From positions 65,546,787-65,610,786 of the forward strand of contig NC_081842.1 in assembly GCF_963259705.1 (NCBI RefSeq): 64,000 bases of DNA, written 5' to 3'. The DNA is from Myotis daubentonii. Lineage: Eukaryota > Chordata > Mammalia > Chiroptera > Vespertilionidae. Positions 34,471 to 45,730 of the stretch are shown here, piece after piece. The position numbers were made by a program, and so were the translations under genes. A model generated the notes under the pieces. The model worked only from the letters and a program-made list of their open reading frames with translations. It was not told the origin of the DNA and made no database searches. The stretch's first letter is position 1. Every line of letters starts with the position of its first letter.

Positions 34471-35260
34471 GGATGCAAAGAAGTAACGAGAGAGGACAAC
34501 AGAGATTCTCCTCCTCTTGCCTTGGCAGGGAACTGATTGGCTATCTACCTTTTCTTTTCACTAAGTGTGATACTTCTGCCATTTAGGATACTCCGACAAC
34601 CAGACCTGTGTTGTCAATGAAAAAATAACAGTCCATTGAAAGGGATTTAGTGGAGGAGAGAGGAAGATCAGGTAGGAAAATCAGAGTAGACATTCCAAGC
34701 AACTAGTGTTATTGGCAAAATAAATGAAACCTGAATTTGAAAATAAGCATTTGAGGAAATTCAAATATAGAACAAAAAGAATTTTAGGTACTAAGAAAAA
34801 TATATCAGCTAAACAACTCAGTGGAAAAATCAAAGGAGAACATCATCACTGTTGAAACATAAATCAGTGAAAGAACAAGTGCAAGAATTATATCAAAGCA
34901 CATAGAACAAAAACATGATGAAAATATTGCATAAAAGGATGAGTCTTGAAGGATGGATTAGAAGTCAAAACGTGAATAATAGTTACAGAGGGAGAAATAA
35001 AAACAGAAGTATAATTTAATAAGAGAAAATTTCTATGAGATTCAGAAAGATCAGAGTCTGGATTGAAAGGGTTTGCTGATTTTTACATTTCAGGCCAAAT
35101 AAACTTTTCCACAAATGATTTATAGTTTGAGGTCAAATCAAACTCTAGTCATACCCATGTCAAGGCTGACATGCAGCTTATATCCTTTGATAAAACTTAG
35201 GTGGTATATTTCAGTTCATTCAGTGTTTGTTTTCTTTGGTTGGTACCTTCTGTGTCAGTT
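34471..35260 (+). mobile_element. Possible ancient HAL1/L1M fragment
   Basis: Text around 34730-34920 (agaacaaaaagaattttagg, gaaaaatcaaaggagaacat, aagaacaagtgcaagaatta) resembles the ORF1-derived region of old half-L1 elements. Too decayed for boundaries. Confidence 0.35.
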
Positions 35261-35300
35261 TTTAAATATTTCTAATAATTAGCCCTGTTAATGTTACAAA

Positions 35301-36451
35301 TCCTATCTAATAATAGACAAACATGGTAATTAACCGAACCTCCGACATGCTTCCCATTGGCTAATCAGGGCGATATGCAAATTAACTGCCAACCAAGATG
35401 GCGGCCAGCAGCCAGGAAGCTGAAGCAAAAGGAGGCTTGCTTGCTCCAGTGATGGAGGAAGCCAAGGTTCCTCGCCTGCTGCTGCCAGCCTCTGAGCTGC
35501 ACTCTAAGAAACAATGTTGCAATTATAGAAGCTAAACAATCCCCAGAAATCTGGTTTCAGCCAGCTGGCCTCGGAGCTGGAGCTGCAACAGTGTTTCAAT
35601 TATAGAAGCCAAACAAACCCAGATACCTGCTTTCAGCAGCCGAGGCCTCAGAGCTGGAGCCGAGCCTCAGAACTAAAGCCGGCTCTCAGCTCCAGTGACA
35701 GCCATAGAAGGTAAATAAATCCCAGAATAAAAGAAAGAAAAGCAAAAAAGGAGAGGTTGGGAGCTTCAGTCACCCGCCAACCTGAAAACGGCCCTCAGCA
35801 CCTCACCCAGATTGGCCAGGCACCCCAGTGGGGACCCCACCCTGAAAGGGGTGTGACCAGCTGCAAACAGCCATCATCCCCTCATCCAGGCTGGCCAGGC
35901 ACCCAAGTGGGACCCCCACCCTGATCCGGGACACCCTTCAGGGTAAACCAGCCGGCCCCCACCCGTGTACCAGGCCTCTATCCTATATAGTAAAAGGGTA
36001 ATACGCAAACTGACCCTAACAGCAGAAGGACTGGGAATGACTGGTCGCTATGACACACACTGACCACCAGGGGGCAGACACTCAATGCAGGAGCTGCCCT
36101 CTGGTGTTCAGGGCACTCTCACATGGGAGGAGCTCTGCTCAGCCACAAGCCAGGCTGATGGCTGCCAGTACAGCGGTGGTGGTGGGAGCCTCTCCTGCCT
36201 CCTCAGCAGCGCTAAGGATGTCCAACTGCAGTTTAGGCCTGCTCCCCGCTGGCAAGTGGACATCCCCCGAGGGCTGCTGGGCTGCCAGAGAGATGTCTGA
36301 TTGCCATCTTAGGCCCAATCCCTTGGGGAGCGGGCCTAAGCCAGCAGGTGGTCATCCCCTGAGGGGTCCCAGACTGCAAGAGGGCACAGGCCGGGCTGTG
36401 GGGCCCCCCCTCTCCCCCGAGTACACAAATTTTTGTGCCCCGGGCCTCTAG
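35301..36451 (+). mobile_element. Composite HeliBat-type Helitron, copy 4
   Basis: Plus-strand element between A (35300) and T (36452): 5' TCCTATCTAATAATAG, 3' hairpin gtacacaaatttttgtgccc, end GGGCCTCTAG. 35301-35980 is the promoter-like module with inverted CCAAT (35356-35360), octamer ATGCAAAT (35375-35382), YY1-like CAAGATGGCGGC (35394-35405) and an 80-bp duplication (35821/35901). At 35980/35981 the module's CCTCTA end runs straight into TCCTATATAGTAAAAGGG, a second Helitron start. 35981-36451 is a HeliBatN-like module with paired CTCF-like motifs (36061-36077, 36094-36110). Non-coding: frames at 36050-36451 are read-through. Confidence 0.9.
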
Positions 36452-37437
36452 TTAATTATAACAACAGTTATGTATCAATTGAGGAATTGCATGTAGAAAT
36501 TGCTTAATAAATACTTGCTATTTTTACATAATATATCTTAGGTACCGTAACGATTTTAACTAGGTAACAATATAGAAGTGAAAACATTTAATAATATTTA
36601 ATAATGTAACTAGAAATCAGCATATAATATGATTTTACACTAACCCATTGACTTCTGTGTATCAGAATCTTCATCTTTAAAAGTATATTTTTTCTCATTT
36701 ATTTCACACAATTCTTTGTGACGGTCAAGTGAAATAACAAGTGTCTAAGTGCTTTGAAAAACATAACACTTTGTGCAAAGGATGATAATGAAAATCTGAA
36801 GGCGGTCAAGTTTTACATTTAATGGTCAAGTATTTTTTTTATATATATCTATACTGTTTCAAGTTGCATGTTGGATATTAAGCCCCTTCACATTTTATAA
36901 TATATTACTGATGAAGGTATCAAAGCTTCAAAAAGAAAAAACAGTGGGATCCATGGAAGGTGTGAATACATTTAATTGCTCAAAATCCAAAATTAGTCTG
37001 TAGAAATGTATATTTACCTGGTCATTGAGGGGAATTTCTTATTCAGGGATATCTCCTGATGACCTTTTGTTCTATAGAGATATTAATGTTTTATGTGAAA
37101 TCTGGGCTTTTGTCACATCTGGATAAAATGATAATATTGACTTTTGTTTGGAATTACTAGTAAATGGCCTTGGACAGCTAAGCACAGCTGTGAAATCTGT
37201 TGTTATATTTCATTAGAAATTCTCCTTGTAATTTGTAGCTGCAGTTAATAGTGACTATAGCCTGAATACTTTAGTAAAATTTTTATTGTTTTTTGGTAAC
37301 CAGACAGTAAATTTGCCATTGGGTAATTTGGGGTGTTGGTGCTAAAATAGGGAAATCCCTACATTAGATTTATTGGTTAAAAACAACACTACAGAAGAAT
37401 TAAAACATTTACATTCTTTTATTATAATCTTCATATA
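36452..37437. other. Unannotated AT-rich DNA
   Basis: No gene or recognisable repeat. Confidence 0.35.
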
Positions 37438-37545
37438 CTAGAGTCCATACTGTATTATTAAATACTTGCAGCCTAGGCTTCGTCTGGAAGGTCGTCCTGA
37501 AGGACGTCTGGTCTAATTAGCATATTATGCTTTTATTATTATAGA
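37438..37545 (-). mobile_element. Miniature Helitron (108 bp)
   Basis: The 5' end TCTATAATAATAAAAGCA (reverse, at 37545) matches the start of the Helitron at 44366. The low end starts CTAGAG after an A, as expected of a Helitron 3' terminus, but the hairpin is missing. The middle has an inverted pair, gtctggaaggtcgtcctgaa / ggacgtctggtc. Either an internally deleted copy or a short family. Confidence 0.55.
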
Positions 37546-38224
37546 TTATTATAGATGCCTAGATTTTGGTTTGGAGAATGGATGAATGTGTTTCTCTAAG
37601 TGTAAATCAGTTATTATATCTGACTCTTTTCAAGGATACATCCTCATTATATCTATATCTACCTATCTGTCTATCTACCCATTTAAAAATTTTCTTTTCC
37701 TTTATGTCTAAAATGGTACTTTATTTTCCAATTGAATATATTTAGAAGATATAAAGAAAGATCATTGTACTTGGTTCCATATTTTAAAGTACTTTTATCA
37801 ATATATGTTAATAATAGAATTTTTTAATTGTTGCACAACTCCAAAGCCAAATAAAGTAAAGCTACCATTAAACCTTTTCAGTGGTTCTCTATGAAAAAAA
37901 AATTTTTCTTTCCCCAGTAGTTTTGTTTTTACTTTTTCCATAACTATTCTTGCAACTTCATTAGTCTAATTTTCTTCAGCTTCTTAACTATTCCTCCAGT
38001 AAGGGAGACAATGTTATAAGAACATTGAAAAGATAGATCTTAAAAGAGTTAATTTCTCCGCATTTCTTTCAATAGACATTACCCAAGGCTACCAGTAAAA
38101 ACAACCTGAATTGATTTTCTTTGATATTATATATTTCACTTAATGAAATCATTTGGTCAGGCATATTTGCACTTATTATTTGTGTATTGATTATTGTTAT
38201 TAAGTATTAAATTAACAGCAATAT
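37546..38224. other. Unannotated AT-rich DNA
   Basis: A short (CTAT)-like tract at 37655-37680. Nothing else recognisable. Confidence 0.35.
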
Positions 38225-38241
38225 TGAAAGATATATCTTTT

Positions 38242-39362
38242 TTTTTTTTTTTTCGTTCAAGCACATAGTTTATCAAAGCAGATACTCTGGCCATCTGTCA
38301 TTTTCGAAAGAGCTGACGAGATATGAGAATTTCTCCATAACCTTCCACTGGACAGAACTCGGCACCTGGCGAATCTAACTTTTTCTTCTTCTTCCTCTTC
38401 TTAAAGGATACCTTTCAGCATTTCATATAATACTGGTTGGGTGGTGATGAACTCCTTTAGCTTTTCCTTATCTGTGAAGCTCTTTATCTGACCTTCAGTT
38501 CTGAATGATAGCTTTGCTGGATAAAGTAATCTTGGTTGTAGGTTCTTGGTATTCATCACTTTGAATATTTCTTGCCATTCCCTTCTGGCCTGCAAAGTTT
38601 CTGTTGAGAAATCAGCTGACAGTCGTATGGGTACTCCCTTGTAGGTAACTGAGTTTCTTTCTCTTGCTGCTTTTAGGATTTTCTCTTTGTCTTTTGCTCT
38701 TGGCATTTTAATTATGATGTGTCTTGGTGTGGTCCTCTTTGGATTCCTTTTGTTTGGGGTTCTCTGTGCTTCCTGGACCTGTAAGTCTATTTCTTTCAAC
38801 AGGTGGGGGAAGTTTTCTGTCATTATTTCTTCAAATAGGTTTTCAATATCTTGGTCTCTCTCATCTTCTGGCACCCCTATAATTCTGATGTTGGTACGCT
38901 TGAAGCTGTTTCAGAGGCTCCTTACACTATCTTCGTATTTTCGGATTCTTTTTTCATTTTGCTTTTCCAGTTGGGTGTTTTTGCTTCTTCACATTTCAAA
39001 TCTTTGACTTGATTCTTGCGCTCCTCGGGTCTGCTGTTGGGAGTCTGTATAGTATTCTTTATTTTAGTCAGTGTATGCTTAATTTCTAGTTGGTTCTTTA
39101 TCATAACATCGAGGGTCTCATTAGATTTCTTGTAGATCTCATTAAGTTTATCGGCAGCTTCTAGACAGTTCTTGAGAGACCTTAAAAGTGTGGTTCTGAA
39201 CTCTATATCTTCCATTGACAATTTTGTCCTGTTTCTTTGTCTCTGCATTTTTTTTTTATGCTTTCTTGGTGCACCCCCTAGTGGTCTTTGTGCGCAGTCT
39301 TGTTGTAGTTAAGCCTTGATTGTTGTAGTTAATACTGGGGGGATTTGACCTCCAGGCCAACC
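38242..39362 (-). mobile_element. ORF1-only L1-type retroelement (HAL1-like) with poly(A) and 17-bp target duplication
   Basis: Complete insertion of about 1.12 kb on the minus strand. It is bounded by a perfect 17-bp duplication gaaagatatatcttttt (38225-38241 and 39363-39379) and carries a poly(A) tail (the T run from 38237). The order is a 5' leader (39362 to about 39249), L1 ORF1, then about 150 bp of non-L1-looking 3' sequence (38262-38400) directly before the poly(A). There is no inter-ORF spacer and no ORF2. This is the architecture of half-L1 (HAL1) elements; an alternative is an L1 RNA fused to another transcript during reverse transcription. The intact duplication argues for a recent event driven by an L1 enzyme in trans. 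Confidence 0.8.
38401..39248 (-). pseudogene. L1 ORF1p-like reading frame, broken
   Basis: Reading leftward, 39248-38922 encodes the N-terminal basic and coiled-coil-like part (heptad-rich LRSLKNCLEAADKLNEIYKK, then NQLEIKHTLTKIKN). 38874-38401 encodes the RNA-binding RRM and C-terminal domain. It shows the L1 ORF1p signatures IRIIGVPEDERDQ, TPRHIIIKM, PIRLSADFS, ETLQARREWQEI and YPAKLSF, and ends LKGIL. The two parts are in different frames: a frameshift lies near 38925-38960, and a TGA at 38911-38913 interrupts the second frame. The known role of ORF1p is nucleic-acid chaperone and RNP coat in L1 retrotransposition. This copy cannot make a full protein as it stands. Confidence 0.85.
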
Positions 39363-39379
39363 GAAAGATATATCTTTTT

Positions 39380-40679
39380 AATATATCTCTTCACTCTTGC
39401 TTAGCAATACTAGTGTTACTACAGTAGTAGGACTTTTCCGAATATACTGTATGCATTCTTGGATGTATGTCATTGAAAGTCATCTTTTAATTCTGTTCTT
39501 TTTCTGCCTCCTTTCAAGAAAATTTCTCCTCACCAATGATTGCTCTCCCAAATGGAAGTTGCAGTTTGGTAGAGAACAGCAAGGAAATCTTTAAGTAATC
39601 TGTTTATTCTGATCCTTAAGAAACCTAAGTGATATTCCCTTAATTATTAATAGTCTTTAAGTCTCTTGTAACTCAGCAAAAGTTTCTTTCACTTCAAAGT
39701 AGACCCTGAATCCCAGAATCTTTCATCAATATCTTCAGGTTCACTTTGGAATGGGCTGAAACCAAATCATTATTTCTTAACACTGTAAGTAAACTTTCCA
39801 AAATAATGGCACCAGTCATCCCATTCAGTGGTCAGGCCAGTTTATATCCCAAGTCTTGAGTCATGGATGCTCAGACCATGGTTTCATTTTTTTCTGCTTA
39901 GTTTTTTTTTTCAAACTAAGTTTTAACTTGACTGAATGAAAATGTTTACCTGTTCCATTTACTATTTTTTATTTCATTCTTCTTTCATTTGTTATTTTTC
40001 ATAAAAAAGTGATGATTGTATATGTGACATGGCATCAGAACTCAGGTCATATGTGATCTTTTATTTTCTCAGATGTCCAGAGCTTGTATAGTGGCATATT
40101 TATCAGAGGATTGACAAGTATTCTGCTTAATGTGTCTGGTAAAGATAGTCTTTGACAATTTAATCTGCCTCCATCCTTAATCCTTTGTGTTTCCAGAATA
40201 CTTGCATTCTCTGTGTCTACTTTGATTTTTAAAATAAAATACATAATCAGATAGTAAATAATTGTTTTATTAATAATTTATATTAATACATTAAATGATA
40301 AATCTGCTATTCTAGGTATTTGTTAAATTACATGAAAAGCAAAGTTAAGAAAGAAGTTTCTGTGGGATGGAATGAAAATAGATGCCCACAAAAATATTAA
40401 AATAATATTTTTATATTAATAATATAAATAGCAAATAGTTGATTTATGAGACTCCAGTTATTTCTTACAGGTGAAGATATCTTAGGGGGATGTAGATCTG
40501 AGAAAGTAGAGGAAAGAACTTTCACTGACCTGGAGTGGATGCAATAGGGAGAGGTGTATGATGACACAGTCCACAGAACTAGCTTGTGATGGATCATTGG
40601 AAAGGCACAAGAGTTGGAAATTTATGGAAAACCATGTATGTTTTTCATAGTAATTGGAGGTATGAGGTAAATTACTAGG
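39380..40679. other. Unannotated AT-rich DNA
   Basis: Short frames on both strands (39397-39594, 40047-40244, 40397-40688) have no recognisable families. No young repeat. Confidence 0.35.
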
Positions 40680-40687
40680 TCCTGACA

Positions 40688-40935
40688 TATTTTTTTAATC
40701 TTCACCTGAGGATTGTGTGTGTGTGTGTGTGTGTATGTATGTTATTGATTTTAGAAATGGGGCGGGGGGAGAAAAACATCAATGTGAGTGAGAAACATTG
40801 ATTCGTTGCCTCTTGGTACATACCTGACTGGGGATCGAACCCACAACCTAAGTATGTAACCTGACCAGGAATTGAACCCGCAACCTTTTGGTGTATGGGT
40901 CAGTTCCAAACAACTGAGCCACCTGACCAGAGCAA
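40688..40935 (-). mobile_element. Ves SINE with internal (GT)n
   Basis: Reverse strand: the head GCTCTGGTCAGGTGGCTCAG is at the high end. Two B-box-like segments (ggggatcgaacccacaacc, ggaattgaacccgcaacc) and the tail motif aatcttcacctgaggatt are present. A (GT)n run at 40714-40733 lies in the tail. It is flanked by the short duplication cctgac. Confidence 0.85.
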
Positions 40936-40981
40936 CCCTGACTTTTTAGTTGATACATTTTTGCCTCAAGAGTGGATGTTT

Positions 40982-42525
40982 GCATCGCACCAAAAAAATT
41001 AAGCTACCTAGGAATAAACTTAACTAAAGAGGTAAAAGACCTTTACTCAGAAAACTACAGGACGTTGAAAAAAGAGATAGAGGAAGACATAAACAGATGG
41101 AAGAACATACCGTGTTCATGGATTGGTAGAATCAACATCATTAAAATGTCCATACTACCCAAAGCAATCTATAAATTCAACACACTTCCCATTAAAATAC
41201 CAACGGCATACTTCACAGATCTAGAACAAACTCTCCAAAAATTCATCTGGAATAAAAAAAGACCCCGAATAGCTGTAGCAATCCTGAAAAAGAACAAAGT
41301 AGGTGGGATCTCAATACCAGATATCAAGATGTATTACAAAGCCACTGTTCTCAAAACTGCCTGGTACTGACACAAGAACAGGCATATAGATCAATGGAAT
41401 AGAATAGAGAGCCCAGAAATCGGCCCGAGCCAATATGCTCAATTAATATTTGACAAAGGAGGCAAGAACATACAATGAAGCCAAGATAGTCTCTTCAATA
41501 AATGGTGTTGGGAAAATTGGACAGATTTATGCAAGAAAATGAAACTAGACCACCAACTTACACCATACACAAAAATAAACTCAAAATGGATAAAGGACTT
41601 AAATGTACGACAGGAAACCATAAAAATTCTAGAAGAATCCAAAGGCAACAAAATCTCAGAAATATGCCGAAGCAATTTCTTCACTGATACAGCTCCTAGG
41701 GCACTTGAAACTAAAGAGAAAATGAACAAATGGGACTACATCAAAATAAAAAGCTTCTGCACAGCAAAAGAAACCATCAACAAAACAACGAGAAAACCCA
41801 CTGCGTGGGAAAACATATTTGCCAATGTCATACCTGATAAGGTCCTAATCTCCAAAATTTATAGGGAACTCATACAACTTAACAAAAGGAAGATAAACAA
41901 TCCAATCAAAAAATGGGCAAAGGACCTAAATAGACACCTTTCAAAAGAGGACATTCAGAAAGCCAAGAGACATATGAAAACATGCTCAAAGTCACTAATC
42001 ATCCGAGAGAGGCAAATCAAAACAACAATGAGGTACCATCTCACACCTGTCAGACTGGCTATCATCAACAAATCAACAAACGACAAGTGCTGGAGAGGAT
42101 GTGGAGAAAAAGGAACACTCGTGCACTGCTGGTGGGAATGCAGACTGGTGCAGCCACTATGGAAGACAGTATGGTGTTTCCTCACAAAACTGAAAATGGA
42201 ACTCCCATTTGACCCTGTGATTCCACTTCTAGGAGTATATCCCAAGAAACCAGAAACACCAATCAGAAAGGATATATGCACCCCTATGTTCATAGCAGCA
42301 CAATTCACCATAGCTAAGATCTGGAAACAGCCTAAGTGCCCATCAGTAGATGAATGGATTAGAAAACTGTGGTACATCTACATGATGGAATACTATGCTG
42401 CTGTAAAAAGGAAGGAACTCTTACCATTTGCAACGGCATGTATGGAACTGGAGAGCATTATGCTAAGTGAAATAAGCCAGTCAATGAAGGAAAAATACCA
42501 CATGATCTCACTCATTCATGGATAA
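40982..42525 (+). pseudogene. L1 ORF2p C-terminal part, two in-frame stops
   Basis: One continuous frame encodes the post-polymerase part of L1 ORF2p. It opens with the segment [20 protein letters not shown] and continues with [20 protein letters not shown]. The C-terminal cysteine-rich motif [18 protein letters not shown] (C-x3-C-x7-H-x4-C spacing, 42088-42141) follows, and the frame ends [17 protein letters not shown] with a stop at 42523-42525. Endonuclease and the main reverse-transcriptase motifs lie upstream and are absent. The frame is cut by TGA at 41368-41370 and 41476-41478; both fall where the family normally has tryptophan (TGG), so each is a single G-to-A change. There are no frameshifts. 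Not functional. Confidence 0.93.
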
Positions 42526-42796
42526 TAGAGACCAGTATAAACTTTTGAACAATAATAGATACAGAGGCAGAGCTGCCTCAAACAGATTGTCAAACTGCAG
42601 CGGGAAGGCCGGGGAGGGTTAGGGGGAAGGAGGGAGGGGGGAAAGAGATCAACCAAAGGACTTGTATGCATGCATATAAGCATAACCAATGGACATAAGA
42701 CACTGGGGGATAAGGGAGGCTAGGGGACTGTCAAGGGCTGGGGGAAAAAAAGGACACATGTAATACCCTTTGTAATACTTTAAGCAATAAAAAAAA
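40982..42796 (+). mobile_element. 5'-truncated L1 LINE, young
   Basis: A 1.8-kb L1 3' part: the C-terminal half of ORF2, a G-rich 3' UTR (42526-42785), a poly(A) signal (agcaataaa) and an A tail. The target duplication aagagtggatgttt (40968-40981 and 42797-42810) is perfect. With an almost intact frame this suggests an insertion late in the bat lineage. The insertion lies some 45 bp past a Ves SINE. Confidence 0.95.
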
Positions 42797-42919
42797 AAGA
42801 GTGGATGTTTGATATTGGAAATGAGAAGCTAGAGAAGGTAGAATTTGGAGTGGTAAACAATAGTTGGAAAGTGAGTTAGCTATGTGAATGTAGGCTTATG
42901 GAAAGGTGATTGTCTGGGG

Positions 42920-43209
42920 CAGCGGTTCTCAACCTGTGGGGGTCAAACGACCCTTTCACAGGGGTCGCCTAAGACCATCAGAAAACACATATATAATTAC
43001 ATATTGTTTTTGTGATCACTATGCTTTAATTATGTTCAATTTGTAACAATGAAAATACATTCTGCATATCAGATATTTACATTACGATTCATAACAGTAG
43101 CAAAATTACAGTTATGAAGTAGCAACAAAAATAATTTTATGGTTGGGGTCACCACAACATGAGGAACTGTATTAAAGGGTCGCGGCATTAGGAAGGTTGA
43201 GAACCACTG
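42920..43209 (+). mobile_element. Non-autonomous hAT MITE, type B, full length
   Basis: Inverted ends cagcggttctcaacctg / ggttgagaaccactg. The copy is 290 bp, with imperfect 8-bp targets gtctgggg (42912-42919) and gcctaggg (43210-43217). Same family as 31339-31560 and 56656-56959. Non-coding. Confidence 0.9.
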
Positions 43210-43217
43210 GCCTAGGG

Positions 43218-44365
43218 GATGGGCACTTATTAAAATGGGATATACCCTGCAAGGGATGGGAATATATTAGAATGTATAGCAATTGTAGGGATGTGTAGTC
43301 AGAAAGAACAAAGTGTGTAGACAATCTTTATGGACACGCATTAGAAATGCAAGAGATTAGACTTTAGGAGAAGCAGGGCACATAAAGGCATTATGGGATT
43401 GTGGTATCTTTTGAATGAATTAACTGTGGAGAACCAAGGCTCTCCTCAGAAGTATAAGATTGTACAGAGATATAATTTCACTGTATTTGCATGAAATATA
43501 AGAAGGAATAATTTTGATTGAGGACTTTTTTTAAAAAACATTTAAGGGAGAACGGAGAGCAGTAGACAACAATATACTAACGTTTTGCTAATGAAAATAG
43601 AGGAGAGAATTAGACAATCTCTGTTGTTTGGATTTGCAATCTAAATGCATAGCCCACTGACACAGACAACAGTGTGGTAAAGGCCAGGTGTAGGGCCTGG
43701 GTGGAAGTGGGCTAAGTGGGAAGAAATGAGGGACATCTGTAAAGGTGTCAACAATTTTTTAAAAAGTCAATTGGGAGGACCCAGATTTGAGGGGAAAAAA
43801 CACATTTATTAGATATTTAGATCCATGCTTTAAAAATTCATTTGGGCCTTGTGATTTTATAATTTAAACTCCCTTCTCCCCATCACTTCCCATCTCTACC
43901 TAGTTTTTGCTTTTTGTTTCATGATTAAAATTGAGATAGTTTAGCATGATATTGTTCACATTTTCCTTTCAATTATGATGTTTTAGATATACTTATATTT
44001 GCCACATAGCCATCTTCTAATATTCTCTACCTTCAACATTTAGACAGGAAGATAAATTGAGATTCTAAATGCTCAGAAGAATCCTCCAAAGTTTACGAAT
44101 AAAGTATTTTCATTAAGATTACAAGAAAGACCATTGGTCTTGATAAAGTCGCTTTATATTCTAATTTAAACTTTCAAAATAAGAAATGGAAACATTCTCA
44201 AATACATGAGACTTCATAGGAAATAAGTAATTTTACTTATACTGTAAAAATAAATCATTGAGCTGTAAAAATAAACTGATACTTAGTGATACTAAAATTT
44301 TGTAAATGCAAACTGTTCTTTCTTTAGGTGCTTATTGGACTATGGTTGGTTAGTGACTATGTGAA
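43218..44365. other. Unannotated AT-rich DNA
   Basis: No gene or recognisable young repeat. Confidence 0.35.
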
Positions 44366-44954
44366 TCTATAATAATAAAAGCATAATATGCAAATCGACC
44401 AAACAGCAGGGCAACCGTCTGGAAGACCATGCTATGACACGCATTGTCACCAGGCCAGCCAAGGCGGGTGCAATGCAATTGGTCAAGGGGTCCTGCCATC
44501 GCCCCACGATCACCCCGCAGAGGGAGGCCCAGGCCACCAGCCGGTGGGGCGATCAATGGGGGGTAGGGGGGTGGCAGTGATCGATTGCAGAGCCCCAGAT
44601 GAGTGGTTATGGCCTTCCTCAACTGAGCGATCAATCTGGGAGCCCTGAGATCAATCACCCCACAGAGGGAGGCCCAGGCCAGCCAGGTGATTGCACCCCA
44701 CACCTGTTGCCTGCAGAGGAAGGTGACCGGTGGCGGGGAAGGAGGGGGCAGTACTACACAGATGGCAAGCAGTGGCAGCAGCGGGGGCAGGCCCAGCTTC
44801 TGGCAGCCGGGGGAAGGAAAGCCCCAATAGGCCTTGATTGCCAGCCAGGCTTTGGGACCCTACCCGAGGGGTCCCGGATTGCAAGAGCACAGGCCGGGCT
44901 GAGGGACATACTCCTCCGCATCCCGTGCATGAATTTCATGCACCAGGCCTCTAG
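44366..44954 (+). mobile_element. HeliBat-type Helitron, copy 5
   Basis: 5' TCTATAATAATAAAAGCA after an A (44365). The 3' hairpin gtgcatgaatttcatgcac and GGCCTCTAG end at 44954, before T. The GC-rich body contains a repeated cagagggaggcccaggcca segment (44518 and 44655). Frames of 86-182 codons here are GC read-through and extend past the element end. Confidence 0.9.
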
Positions 44955-44976
44955 TTTAGAGATAATGAAAGAAATC

Positions 44977-45724
44977 TGCTGGGAGCCGGTCCATCCTTGC
45001 TGTTTCAAAGGACCTGGCATATATGGCATACTGTTCTTAAAATGTTTGCTCACCTTCTTGGCACTATTTGTTTTAACCAAGGTCTCCTCTCTGAGAAAGG
45101 TTGTTTCCCCAGGTAGGGATTTTCCCCTGAAGTTAGGGAGGGAATAAAACCCCTCAACTAAGTGCCAGGCGGGTAATTAATCACTTTAACTACAAACAAT
45201 CATGCTTAAGCTACATAATCTTTACTCCCTGGAATGGAGATAAGAAACGCCCTAACCTTTGTAATAGAGATTGATAGGATTGAATCAACTGGTATAAATA
45301 TAGATGTAACAAGACAGCAGAACACAGAACTTAGGAGACAGGACTTAGAAGAAAGAACCAAGAGAGACAGAACCTAGGCACAGAGCCTACACAGAACGTT
45401 CTCTAGAGACAGAAGAACTTCGCTGGAGAGAACATGGCAAAAGATCCTGGACAGAAACTGGCCTCAGAACCTAGAGACAGAACCTAGCGAGAGAACATGG
45501 CAAAAGATCCCGGACTGAACCTGACTACAGAAATTGCCAAGAGAACCTGACTAGAACCTGGTGACTGAACCTGGCTGGAGAACCCGGACAGAACCTGGCT
45601 GGAGAACCTAGCGAGGGAACATGGCGACCAAACCTGGCTGGAGAAGTCCCTGTGTCATTCCTTCTTTGCCGACTCCGTCCACACCTTTGGGGACCCCTGG
45701 ACCTGCTGGGGTTGGACCCCGGCG
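44977..45724 (+). mobile_element. Endogenous-retrovirus solo LTR with 6-bp target duplication
   Basis: 748 bp starting TGCTGGGAGCC and ending CCCCGGCG. It is flanked by the perfect 6-bp duplication gaaatc (44971-44976 and 45725-45730), the length expected of class II (ERVK/beta-type) integration. A TATA box (ggtataaatatag, 45288-45300) is followed by a repeat-rich segment of about 290 bp (45350-45640) built of agaacctggctggagaac and gagaacatggcaaaagatcc units. No internal viral region is present, so recombination to a solo LTR is inferred. Orientation is taken from the TATA position. It lies only 16 bp beyond Helitron copy 5. Confidence 0.75.
45350..45640 (+). repeat. Diverged tandem repeat inside the solo LTR
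   Basis: Irregular units of roughly 20-30 bp share agaacctrg and ggagaac cores. They lie downstream of the LTR TATA box, so they would be transcribed as part of the leader. Confidence 0.7.
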
Positions 45725-45730
45725 GAAATC

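Noticed and set aside
43218..44365. Possible host exons in AT-rich inter-repeat DNA
   Set aside because: Only short frames, no codon bias, and no paired splice signals. The same holds for the other unannotated intervals.
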